Below, one piece after another: positions 1 to 10,530 of a DNA stretch of 64,000 nucleotides. The translations under genes were made by a program, and so were the position numbers. The stretch spans positions 3,498,937 through 3,562,936 of the forward strand of contig NC_071334.1 in the NCBI RefSeq assembly GCF_027744825.2, given 5' to 3'. Source of the stretch: Synchiropus splendidus. Taxonomy: Eukaryota; Chordata; Actinopteri; Syngnathiformes; Callionymidae. Under the pieces are notes generated by a model that had not been told where the DNA came from, made no database searches, and saw only the letters and a program-made list of their open reading frames with translations. Within the stretch, counting starts at the first letter, position 1; each line of letters opens with the position of its first letter.

Positions 1-307
1 TGAGTGCTTTTCTCATTTGTCTTGATGTCCATTGGCTAGCTTCATAGTTCACCTTTTTTTTTAACTAGATTAGAGTTTTGTGATTTTGCTGTCGTGAGTA
101 TGAATATCTTTTCTTTAAAGTAGGAAGAGATGAACTTTCTAGCTTTGGAAATACGCAGGTTGACATTGTGGTTCGATGGAAAGTGCGCAAATTCAATATA
201 ATGCTCTGTATAAAAAGATTTTGCGGCAGCGCAACGTGTTTATTGATATGGCTCTTTATTTATAGAACACAGTGGGAAATCTGAATAATAATAGTGATTA
301 TAACAAG
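1..307. other. No gene recognised
   Basis: AT-rich sequence with no splice-flanked conserved frame and no repeat I recognise. Confidence 0.5.
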
Positions 308-365
308 CGGATACAAGCAGCAGAGGTGAGTTTTCTCTGACTCGTGGTGGGCGTCTCCTACAGAG

Positions 366-1310
366 GGTCTTCACCGTGCGTCATCAAACCCGGAAGCCGC
401 CATGTTGGAGAGACTCACTGCTCAGCACAGAGCCGTACCAAAGGCCATTCTGCAGCGTTTCCTTGAAAAACTGTGAATTACGATCGTGTTTTGGATTGTA
501 TGAACTTCGTGAACTATTCCGATCGTGAAAAACATTTGGAATTTTATCAACTTCCGAAAGTTATGACAAATGAAGGTGAACGATGCCAGAAGTTGTTGGA
601 AGAAAGGAGACGCTTGTGGTCAGCGAAGCTGAAGCAGGACCTTGGTGGCCAAACTGTGGATAACATCCGAATATTGTGCTCATTAAAAAAAGAAAAAGTG
701 CAGCCTAAATGACTCTGAATTTGCATTGTATTGCCGTGGAAAAACTTTTCTCAGAACATGTCTATTGATGCCCACCCACACAGTTTTCAGAACGTTCCCT
801 TAACTAGCTATCTCTCTCTCTCACACGCACACACACACACAAACTCATCAAAATATGTAAATACGTCACATTCTCATATAAGGTGCAAATGTCGGTGATG
901 AACAGTTCCCTGACCCATCCGCACACCATCTAGTGAGACGCCTCCGAACTCCAGCTCCTCGGTGGTGGATGGAATAGGCCAGAAAACAGGTAACTGACGA
1001 GATCAGGATATGTCACTGACGTATCCGGAAGTCGAGGGTCCGGGTCGTCGTTCAGCCACAACGACGGAGCCAACTCTTTCACGGCTCTGCACCACCAAGA
1101 AAGCTCCCCCAACTTCCCCAAGTGTCGCGCACTTTCGTGTTCATTAAGTCCCTCTCTGTATGTCCTGTCACTCCCAACTCGTTTTTGCCGAGCCTTTCTT
1201 TGTTTTTTCGCGTTTTTCCATCGCACTCCATTCACAGTCTATGGGGATGTTTAGAAAGAGTATCTCCAACATGGCGGCTTCCGGGTTGGATGACGCGCCG
1301 TGAAAACACT
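366..1310. mobile_element. P-like (THAP-bearing) DNA transposon remnant, nested in a LINE
   Basis: Inverted termini: the left arm 366-413 (GGTCTTCACCGTGCGTCATC...) and right arm 1262-1310 read inwards as near-complements, sharing CGTCATC, ACCCGGAAGCCGCCATGTTG and GAGA. They are flanked by CTACAGAG (358-365) and CTATAGAG (1311-1318), a 7/8 match consistent with an 8-bp target-site duplication. Inside lies a THAP-like frame (473-712). THAP plus an 8-bp TSD points to the P superfamily rather than Kolobok (TTAA). The element is too short to encode a whole transposase. Confidence 0.65.
476..711 (+). pseudogene. Degraded THAP-type zinc-finger coding fragment
   Basis: The frame has no ATG before its first conserved residue and encodes CMNFVNYSDREKHLEFYQLP, KVMTNEGE, then EERRRLWSAKL and IRILCS. 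The pattern C..N..DR...FY.LPKV.TN.GE...L.EERR.LW is that of the DNA-binding THAP domain in fish transposon-derived proteins. One of the first zinc ligands, the AVPTF-type motif and the C-terminal CS.HF are lost or frameshifted (CSLKKEKVQ follows). It sits between the inverted termini of the P-like element. Confidence 0.5.
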
Positions 1311-1550
1311 CTATAGAGATAGAGGCTCTTCCGACTTCTGCCACTTGGAAGAGCCGCTGCTTCTCAGTTGGTGGTTTGGGCATCAGACATGAGGACGCCC
1401 CCTGGTGGCCTCTCTTTGGAGGTGTTTCAGGCACGGCCAGCTGGGAGGAGACCAAGCGGTCGACCCAGGACCAGGTGGAGTGATGAGATCTCTTCACTGG
1501 CCTGGGAGGGTCTCGGATCCCCCAGTCGGAGCTGGTGAGGATGGAGGAAA

Positions 1551-3221
1551 TGCATTGAAGACAGAGAGAGAACTAAACATAAAGAACCGTATGAATGAAG
1601 AATTAAAGCAGTGCAATTGCTCATAAGAAGATCAGCTGTCTGCCTGGATAAAAGCCAAAGAGTTTTGAGAAGCATTTTTAAAATGGACAGTGATGGTGTG
1701 TGTCTTCAGTGAGGACTGAGGGCATTCCATTCATGACCTGGGAGCTCTGTCTAGTATTAACCACTGAAGTTTTCTTCTGTGCTTTCTGCTGGAATTCCCT
1801 CTCTGATCTTTGTGCTGGTGTCTCCACAACATCTAAGGAACTTTGCAGATTAAGCAAATCAGGCTGGACGTGAGAATGTGGGTTTCACACATGAGAGCCT
1901 CGGCACAGATGCGTCCTGTTGCTCTGAGCTGAGGAGCTTCCAGGATGGATGAAAGATGGATTGATCAGTGAGAGGCTCACATGGAGCGTGTTGTTCGGGA
2001 TTCTGTTTGGACCGAAGCAGAAAAACACCAGCCACTGAGTCAAAACATGGGCGGTGGACGGAATCATAGACACCGTCCTGTTGATCATCCAGTGATAAGT
2101 CAGTTATTTTGGACTTGGTCTCAGATGATAATTCAATAACTGGACGTGTTGAGTCCAGTCTGACGTTTTGTCGTGTCACTCCTCCCTGTTGCTGTTTATT
2201 TCAAGTCATTTGCAGAACTGAAAAAAGGATACATGTTATCGGAGACCCTTGCAATGGATGATCATTTTGGTTGTAAGTTCCGATGTGTGCAGCTGTTCTC
2301 CTCCAACAATGGCTTTACCATCTGGATCCAGCTGTGTTCTGAAGGCTTCATCAATGACTCGGCGTGTTGTGCCGAGCCGTGACGCGTTCGTCTGGGTTTA
2401 GCGGCGCTACATTCCGTATGATCCAGCTCACAGTCTTCCATCCACAGGCAGAGCCCTTCCAGTTGTTCTGATTCGAGGCTGTCATTAAAGGGCGACCGAG
2501 TCTTTTCCGTCAGAACTGGACATGAGGAGGAGTGGGAGGGGCTTCGGAGCGCCGCGGTCCTGGTCGGGAAATGAATGACAAGGTCAAATAAATGGCCACT
2601 CTGATGTCGAAATACAGTGGGGGCTTTAAAGGAAAATGAAAAAATTAAAAAAAATAGTCAAGAGTCGGACTTTACAAGCAACAAAACACATTAAAATGAA
2701 GCATGTGTATTTACTTTGTTTTAATCCTTAAATGTAGACTCAAAAAAGCTAACATTCCCCTCATCTTGTTTATTGATGGTGAGGAGTTATTTGAGATACA
2801 AAAAGCTGGTGGCACACAGGTCAGAATGTGCTTTTCCTGAAGGTCGTGAGCCACTGACTGAATAAAGTAGGTGGCCTGGGAGGATGCTCTTGTCGATGTC
2901 CGATCTCCTGGTCTCATCCTTCTGCCTTCTTTCCCAGTCAAATAGTCTCCACAACCTTCAAGCTTCTTCCTCAGTTCACTCCTCTGACAAAAAACTGCTT
3001 CCATTGAAGGTCCATTTCTCTTAGATCATCTCTAGTTTTTTTCATTTAAACCTTCTGGAGATTTGGTCTTAACTGAAGTGAGATGATCGAAGGCCAAATA
3101 ACCAAACAAAAGCCAATGGTGCCATTATCCTCAGTGCTTCCTGAGCAGCTGTTACACCTTGTGTAGACCAGAACCTTTACAAACATTCTTATCAAGTGTC
3201 TGTGGAGATCTGGGAAGGTCA
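1551..3221. other. No gene recognised
   Basis: Only short frames without splice context. The sequence has a poly(A)-rich patch near 2635-2660 and no conserved exon that I can identify on either strand. Confidence 0.45.
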
Positions 3222-3229
3222 GTCTAGCA

Positions 3230-3674
3230 CAGACCTGGGCAAAGAGCCGCCCAGGGGCCAAATATGGCCCTTTGATGTGGCCCTCCTGGTCAGAGTAAAA
3301 CTACAAAACTGATCATGTCAGAATGTTTCTGACAATTTTGTCTTGTGCATTTTTTTTTGTTCATTATCGTGCAAGAGAAACAATACTTCCTCGTTTTCTT
3401 TCCCGTCGACTATTTTTGTATTTATTATAGTATTTCTTGTCCCTTAAGATACACCAGAATTGAACGGAGATTTTGAATCGTGTGAGACACATTGACAATA
3501 TTTAAAAGGATTGTGGTTTAAATAAAATTAAAAAAACAACAACAACATTTTTTTTGCCATTTTTAAAGTGTAACACATTATTTTTATTTTCAATTTTCTC
3601 TTCTTTCTTTGGGTTTGACAGCACCTCTCAATGGTCACCTATATAACCTTTGGAAATTTAATTCCCCACCCCTG
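3230..3674. mobile_element. Non-autonomous hAT-type element (445 bp) with 8-bp TSD
   Basis: The left end CAGACCTGGGCAAAGAG and right end ATTCCCCACCCCTG are inverted versions of the CAGGGGTGGG(C/G)AA terminus typical of hAT elements. Flanks are GTCTAGCA (3222-3229) and GTCGAGCA (3675-3682), 7/8 identical, the 8-bp duplication expected of hAT. The interior is AT-rich and non-coding, with the usual GGCCC-rich subterminal region. Confidence 0.75.
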
Positions 3675-3682
3675 GTCGAGCA

Positions 3683-4623
3683 CTTACCACCTACAGAATC
3701 ACAAGTTACCTGGAGGTGGAGGTTACGGTTTTGTGTTGAGGAGGGCTGCGCTGGCTCGTGCTCACTGCCAGGTGGTCCTGGGTCAGCTCCGTCAGCTCAG
3801 GACGCACGTGGCTGCCACACAACAACATGAGTGAAAGTAGGACACAAGTGAGGTTGGGCTGGAGATGTGCATCACAGCCTCTTTGTACTGACTCACTCCT
3901 ATTGGAGGGCATTTGTCAGAGTGCTGCTCAGTCACTGCTCCTGCACGCTGCGTGATCTAATGTCGACTTGTTAAATGGATGGAGTCGGCCCATCGAAACG
4001 CTCTCCGTCTCCCTGAGGTTCACTCCATCACTGTGCTCCTTTGAACTTTTTCTGATCGCTCCATGTCCCTCATGAGTGTGTGGCAAGGTGCGATGAAAAT
4101 CAAACGATGCAGGGAAGACTTTCATCCAAGGGAAGTCAGTTGCTAGTTCACTTTCACCGTTAAGTCAGACAGTTAAGTTCCCTCGCACTTCAGAATTCCA
4201 AGAGGAGTCAAATCACAGTCGGTTTTTGCACTGCTTAGACTTGGATGCATCCTTCCAGTGGCCGGATTTTTCTTGAATGTTTTGGAGACTGGGTGCAACT
4301 CCTCCGAAATGGATGTGCAACAAATAATAGCTTCAGATCTGCTCATAAAGTGCCTTGTCTGACTCACCGCAGAAGACTTGAACTGTTGTTTTTGTACAAG
4401 ACGCGAAGCTTCATGAAGCAGTGTTCATGTTTCAGTACCCACCGTTTGTCCCTTGTTTTCTTGATAATCTTTGATTATGAAACCAACAAGTGAGCTCAGA
4501 GAATCATGATGCTGTTTCATGAAGCTTCATCCACCCACCTGTACTTTTTGTGTCGACCTTTGACGACACTGTTAAAATAACCAATTGAAGAGGATGTCTC
4601 AGTTTCAAGGATGATAATGATCA
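3683..4623. other. No gene recognised; partial hAT MITE-like motifs near 4410-4530
   Basis: GCTTCATGAAGCAGTG at about 4409 and TGTTTCATGAAGCTTCATC near 4513 resemble the termini of the local hAT MITE family and may be the remains of one more copy. Nothing else is interpretable. Confidence 0.4.
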
Positions 4624-4806
4624 TGTATCATGAAACAGTGGCCACTAGATGTTGCTCTTGGTTTAGGAATGTTGTGAGGTTTCATTGAATTGGTTGTTCA
4701 AGTCCAAACATTTTACAGTGCCATCTGGTGGCCTCTGAAAAGGACACTGTTTCATGAAACCTCATCAGCTCTTCAATACTGTGTCATGAAACCTGGTCTA
4801 CCCATG
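4624..4806. mobile_element. hAT-type foldback MITE copy 1
   Basis: Shares the family core: ATCATGAAACAGTGGCCACT, GTTCAAGTCCAAACATTTTA, GCCATCTGGTGGCCTCTGAA and GACACTGTTTCATGAAACC, ending near CTACCCATGG. The unit is near-palindromic, so strand is not assigned. Confidence 0.7.
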
Positions 4807-4810
4807 GTCA

Positions 4811-5880
4811 CCTGAACTTAAGGAATCTCCCAATATTACTGATGATTCGACGCTGCCTGCAGGAGTGAATGGAGGACAAGTGTGGCCTTACTTCTCTCCT
4901 GAAGTTGCTGAGATAGGCTCCAGTCCCCAGTGACGACTGTTTTATTTTAGGATTTTTGTTGTCTTCTGGTTGAAAGGTGCTGAATTCCTGCATTGTGTGA
5001 CCAGCTGGTCCAAGTGTGTGTTGGAGTGAGGCGTGTGTGAAGTCACTCCGAAGCTGTGGGGTGAACTTCAGGGCACTTACAGCTCTGGTGTCCACTGTAG
5101 TGTGAACATCACTGTCCATGGAGCATGAGAGCATGTCTCACTTTTACAATTGAGAATTTTTGTCACTCTTTTTCTTTTTTTTTTTTTTTTTTACTTTGCC
5201 TCTGAGAATCCCATCTTAAAGATTGTGATCTCCCTCAGGTGAAGGAGCGGTTTGGATTTTGCTTCAGATGACAGGCTCTATTGGTTTGTGTCACTCTAAT
5301 TTAAGAATTCTCACACCGGCAAAGCCCTGTTTTCACCTTCCACTAAAAGCTTGTCAACACCTTTTTTTTTTTTTCACGTTTTGTTTAGCTGCCAAGAAAT
5401 GCTTCCCATTTTTATCGATCGCTGCATTTCATGTAGTGAGTTTCAAACCAAGTCTGAGCTTGAACACACTTTTAAAAATGCCATTTCATTTTTCCAAGAC
5501 ATTATGTGTGTGAGTTTAGTGATCATATATTTGTTCCTCTTCACAGCCCTCAGAGATCGGAAGTAAAGCAGCATTCACCATTGTTGACATAAAATTCACT
5601 TCATAGATGGAATGGTTTTTGGATATTTCCAGAATAATTGTTAATATTAATACCATTTTCTTGTAAGAAAAATAAATGTCGAAACTTGAAGAGGAGTTGA
5701 TCAGCTATTCAATGTGCTATGACTGACACCGAATTGAATTGATCGGCAAATATATGGATTTAAATAAATGTATTTAAAGCTCTTACAGGCAACACACAGA
5801 CAGGCGTCGCTTTTTGGACTCGTGGTAATGACGTTTGATCAAAGTGTTGGAAGCTTTTAGCTGAAACACATTCACAGTTT
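4811..5880. other. No gene recognised; poly(T) tracts
   Basis: Homopolymer T runs lie near 5170-5193 and 5363-5374. No conserved coding segment is seen. Confidence 0.45.
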
Positions 5881-5884
5881 CAAC

Positions 5885-6150
5885 GTAAGAAACTCAGAAT
5901 CAGAATCAGAATTTAAATTATTTTGGTCAGTGGGGAGCCCTCCAAGTAGGAAAGTGTTTTGGAATAAAGTGCTGACTGAAAATCTAAAATCTAAAATAAA
6001 AATACTAAATAAAATAAAATAAAATAACAAAGGCTGATCACGAATTAAACAGTGTGACGGCCGAGGGGAAGAAGGTGTTCCTGTGACGGGAGGTTCTGGT
6101 CTGGATGGACCGTAGCCTCCTGCCAGAGGGAAGAGGAACAAACTCCAACA
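5885..6150 (-). mobile_element. L2-like LINE/SINE remnant with CAGAAT tail
   Basis: The CAGAATCAGAAT repeat tail at 5893 is followed 160 bp later by GAGGGGAAGAAGGTGTTCCTGTGACGGGAGGTTCTGGTC-type sequence, a pattern I know from many teleost L2-like retroposons. The tail at the left end implies the element reads on the minus strand. It is not coding. Confidence 0.5.
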
Positions 6151-6993
6151 TGAAGGTATGGGTGTTGAAAAAAAAAAAAATCCACCATTTTCTTATTAAA
6201 AAATGCTGTTATGCTGCTCAGACAGTTGGTCATTGTTGATGCATTTGTGTGGCTCAGTGCTCAGCTCTAGGAACGCAGCCGCTTACGACTTAGGACTCTG
6301 ACTCTTAAAGATCGTGCCTCGCAGGAAGGTACAGAATATTCGTGTTGCTTCTTCACCAAGTTGCCAGTTTAGAGTGGCTTGAACCGTGTTTTAATGGACG
6401 TCATAAATGCCATCAGTATTGGCCTGGAGATGGTTTTAGTTTTACATGAGCAAAGTCTGAACTGAGAGCTTCCCTCTGCAACATTTACTGTAGGTTGGGC
6501 TCATTCTGGGACATCAAAATTCGGCGAGCAGCGCGACCCATGTTTTGTCATCAGCACATGAGACATGGTGTCATCGAGAGATATTCTTCATTTATTTTAC
6601 GCTTGATCGGCGCGTGGTAGAGAACAAGGGACACACAGACCGAGCTGAAGTTTATCTCCGCAGCAGCTGGTGCAGGGAAGAGAATCCTGGCTGGAAAACT
6701 AATTTCCAACATGTTTATCTTGGTTGGCTAAGCCAAAAGCGACGGAGGCTCGGGGGCAGGAAGCAATGAAGTTTATGAGAAATGTGGACTTGATTTGGAG
6801 AAAACAGTACGAATAATGCTGCTGCTGTGACAGAGTCGTGAAAAAAAAAAAAAAAAAAAGCTCCTCACTCTGCATTGGCAGTAACTGTGTACCAAAGGAA
6901 GAGGAAGTGTAAGTGCAGGGTTTATCTTGAAGTTGAAATTTCTGTTTTCCATTCAGAATACAAACAAACTCTGGTAAACCACTCACTCTTTTG
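6151..6993. other. No gene recognised
   Basis: Contains A-runs at 6168-6180 and 6840-6859. No exon or known repeat is recognised. Confidence 0.4.
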
Positions 6994-7187
6994 TAGTGGA
7001 GGGTCGATGAGGTTTCATGAAACAGTGTCTGGATTTTCTGAGGTGGCACTGTAAAGTGTTTTGGTCTTGAACAAGTAACGCAAGTCATTTCTGAACCAAG
7101 AGCGCCATCTAGTGGCTTCTGAAAATCAGGACACTGTTTCATCCACCCTGCACTACTGTTTCATGAAACCTCATCTACCCATCACTA
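6994..7187. mobile_element. hAT-type foldback MITE copy 2
   Basis: Begins TAGTGGAGGGTCGATGAGG, ends CCTCATCTACCCATCACTA, and carries the internal CCAAGAGCGCCATCTAGTGG. The termini are inverted copies of each other. No 8-bp duplication is evident. Confidence 0.8.
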
Positions 7188-8679
7188 GATCTACTCAACA
7201 GAATATCTGAGTACTAGCTAGTACTTGGTTTGGTGTGGTGTTTGTAAGCTATTATCAAATAAACTTTATGGGTTCTGTTTTCCGCTGGCAAATGCTGACC
7301 ACTGTTTTCTAGTGACTCAGGATCAAACTGAAACACCTCCTAGTGGTCCGGGGTGATGGAACTTAAGAAATGTGTAGCAATGTCTTTCAATGTGTTTTGA
7401 AAATCTCTAAACAGAGTTGAGAAGGAAACGGGATTTGAGGTGGTGTTGTCACGGCTGATGTCTGTCACTTCCTGGCACTGAAGGTTGGACCTTTGGTGTC
7501 ATGATGGCGGACGAATGAACCCAAGTGCAGTCAGTGTTGGTCGACAGAAGACGCGGGACACATCGATGGAATTATACGAATAAATAGACAGACAAATAAC
7601 TAACAACTAAAGGCGCCGGGAACCAAAACGCGGACCGGGATCAACAAACAGGGACTGGGGAGGAATCTGGAACGCAAGAGAGGCGGATTAGAATCACAAG
7701 CCTGAAAACTAGGAGAACAGAAAACACACCCGGAGTTAAGCTCAGTGAGGTGGCGGTGGATACTCACACACACGAGGGGTAAACTAGACGGAGTTATAAC
7801 TAAAAAGTGAGACTCAATAACAGCTCACACGCACGGGTTGAATGGAAGTTGGGAGGTGAACAAAAGTGGAGCGAGGAAGAACGAGGAACGAAAGTTGAAT
7901 TTTGAGGGACGACAGCGAGAACATGGAAGTCTTTTTACCTGAGTGGCAGTTGAAGCTACCATCTGGCAAACGTAGCTGGCGTCGGAAGGAATATATATCC
8001 ATGGAAGGATGATGAGTTGGAACTGAGACAGGAAACGGAAACAACAGGGAGTAAGAAAATAAAAGCACAGGAAGGGACGCGGTAGGAGTAGAATAGTAAA
8101 GACAGAACGGATTAAAGTGCGGACATGACATTTGGACTCCTCTACGCATTCTTATACGTATACTTGTACTACGACCCATTCTTCATATACTTATTGGCGT
8201 TCTACTGCATGACACCCAGCGCTGCGTTGAATAAGACTCTGTTCAGAGGCCAAGTCAGATTCAACGTAAATTTTCCAGACTATCAAAGCTAACCTCGGAT
8301 ACCAGGTGTGGGACACCGGTCGACTCACAAGGTTTGCTTGCACTCGCCGCAATGCCATGCGACTCTCAGCACCCGTAGTTCGCAACGCTGGGATGCGTCA
8401 CATATGACCCATGCGATTAAAAATACAGTGAGAATGAAGACTAGTGAGAGACGCTGAGAAGGCAACCCCTCCATCCAACTCCCGAGGTGGGATGAAGCCG
8501 ACGCTCGGATGTGAGGCCTCTTCACTTAACACAACACGCTAGAGCAAGTCAGCAAGTCGGACTCGCATCGCGGAGAACCTGGGAGCTTCTCACACAAACA
8601 TGCGACCGCAGCGTGCACACGCTTTACCTCACAGGCATCTTTGTACACACCATCACATGAGGAGGCGCCCTATTAGACA
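7188..8679. other. No gene recognised; unassigned long frames
   Basis: A minus-strand open frame (7814-8179) has no conserved motif and no splice context. The segment around 7500-7800 (AAAGGCGCCGGGAACC) has the look of an old dispersed repeat, but I cannot name it. Confidence 0.35.
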
Positions 8680-8835
8680 TGGCATGCAAATGGACCAACG
8701 GATCCTTCTTTCCACGCGTGCAAGTTGACTGCGATGCATACTCCACTTTTCTCTGGGCCTCTGTCTCGGCCAATCAGCGGCAGGTCGGATCACATTTACG
8801 AGGAGGGTTGCCAGGCAACAAGGGGCGAGGGTGAA
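8680..8835. promoter_or_regulatory. Promoter- or enhancer-like cluster: octamer, CCAAT box, RFX X-box
   Basis: ATGCAAAT (octamer, about 8684-8691), CGGCCAATCAGCGG (NF-Y CCAAT box, about 8768-8781) and GTTGCCAGGCAAC (palindromic RFX X-box with one-base spacer, about 8807-8819) occur within 140 bp in otherwise plain DNA. A CCAAT box next to an X-box is a known promoter arrangement. The 5' exons of mtss2 are not located, so this could be an alternative promoter, an intronic enhancer or chance. No TATA box or start exon is apparent. Confidence 0.35.
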
Positions 8836-9502
8836 TGAGCGGGAGAGAGGGAAGTGGTGGCAGGGAAAAAAATAGCCCTGTTGCTGCCAAGAGGAGCAGA
8901 GAAAGCTGAGCGAGCTTCATTGCATTTCACAGAGAGCACGGCATCCACGCTCAACTGGAGAAGCGTTTGATCCCATCGGCCAGCAAAAGTGGGCTATATC
9001 TCAGCTGACGCAAGTTACATTTGGTGCGGCTCGCCCTTAGTTCTCGCCACACCAGGGTCCGGTGGACTAAACTGGCCATCTGCCATTCATATTTCTAATA
9101 GTTGGTGAAGGGGTCTGGTGCTGCGATCAAGAGCAGGGTCTGAATCTTCAGTGTCAACAAACCAACCTTCCATCAAATTCCCGGTCAGTTAACCAACACC
9201 AAGAACGGACAATGTTTCCACAAATTCCACATGGCAGTGTGCCGTCAGCCCATTGCTTCTCAGTTGTTTTTTTGTTGTCTCTCACATCTGCAGATCACGG
9301 TCGTGGCCAGTTCCAAAACACAGTTGATGTTAGGTTTGTCACGGGGCTCAGACCGAGGAACACACACACACTGCATCAGGTCACACACGACGTCTCCATT
9401 GTATAGAAGGTTGTTTGACATCATTAGACTGTGGTGAGTCTCACTTTTTGTTTGTTTACTTCCACTGTGTAGCTGAAGCTGCTGCAGCCGCACATCAGTC
9501 CG

Positions 9503-10530
9503 TCCAGCTACTGGCTACATGTTAGCTGTGTCCAGCTACTGGCTACATGTTAGCTGTGTCCAGCTACTGTCTACATGCTAGCTTACTCCAGCTACTGGCT
9601 ACATGCTAGCTTAGTCCAGCTACTGGTTACATGCGAGCTTAGTCCAGCTACTGGCTCCATGCGAGCTTAGTCCAGCTACTGACTACATGCTAGCTTAGTC
9701 CAGCTACTGACTACATGGTAGCTTAGTCCAGCTACTGACTACATGCTAGCTTAGTCCAGCTTCTGGCTACATGCTAGTTTAGTCCAGCTACTGGCTACAT
9801 GGTAGCTTAGTCCAGCTACTGAATACATGCTAGCTTAGTCCAGCTTCTGGCTACATGCTAGTTTAGTCCAGCTACTGGCTACATGGTAGCTTAGTCCAGC
9901 TACTGACTACATGCTAGCTTAGTCCAGCTATTGGCTACATGCTAGCTTAGTCCAGCTATTGGCTACATGCTAGCTTTGTCCAGCTAATTGCTACTTGCTA
10001 GCTTAGTCCAGCTACTGGTTACATGCTAGCTTAGTCCAGCTACTGGCTACATACTAGCTTAGTCCAACTACTGGCTACATGTTAGCTTAGTCCAGCTACT
10101 GGGCTACATGGTAGTTTAGTCCAGCTACTGGCTACATGGTAGCTTAGTCCAGCTACTGGGCTACATGGTAGTTTAGTCCAGCTACTGGCTACATGGTAGC
10201 TTAGTCCAGCGACTGGCTACATGCTAGATTAGTCCAGCTACTGGCTACATGGTAGTTTAGTCCAGCTACTGGCGACATGCTAGCTTAGTCCAGCTACTGG
10301 CTACATGGTAGTTTAGTCCAGCCACTGGCGACATGCTAGCTTAGTCCAGCTACTGGCTACATGCTAGCTCAGTCCAGCTACTGACTACACGCTAACTTAG
10401 CCCAGCCACTGGCAACATGCTAGCTTAGTCCAGCTACTGGCTACATGCTAGCTTAGTCCAGCTACTGGCTACACGCTAGCTTAGTCCAGCTACTGGCTAC
10501 ATGCTAGCTTAGTCCAGCTATTCGCCACAT
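9503..10530 (+). repeat. 28-bp minisatellite, about 36-37 copies
   Basis: The unit is close to TAGCTTAGTCCAGCTACTGG plus CTACATGC. Variants (GGTAGTTTAG, CTGGGCTACATGG, CTTCTGGCTAC) recur in blocks, giving dimeric (about 57 bp, around 10085-10200) and trimeric (84 bp, around 9740-9910) higher-order periods. There is no known gene function. Repeat length is likely polymorphic. Confidence 0.97.

Larger units (their letters stand above)
308..1550 (+). mobile_element. LINE-A ORF2 3' fragment, interrupted by a P-like element
   Basis: Bases 308-365 (starting GCGGATACAAGCAGCAGAG) match the [15 protein letters not shown] segment of the LINE copies at 25617-26325 and 52560-53262. The same LINE resumes at about 1319 (GAGCCGCTGCTTCTC, GAGGTGTTTCAGGCACGGCC) and runs to about 1550. 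The two halves are colinear and separated by the element at 366-1310. The copy is degenerate and non-coding. The product in intact copies would be the C-terminal end of a non-LTR reverse transcriptase polyprotein. Confidence 0.75.

Noticed and set aside
8325..8525. Minus-strand frame near the octamer/X-box cluster as a possible first exon
   Set aside because: It has no similarity to the MTSS N-terminus and no signal or splice features.
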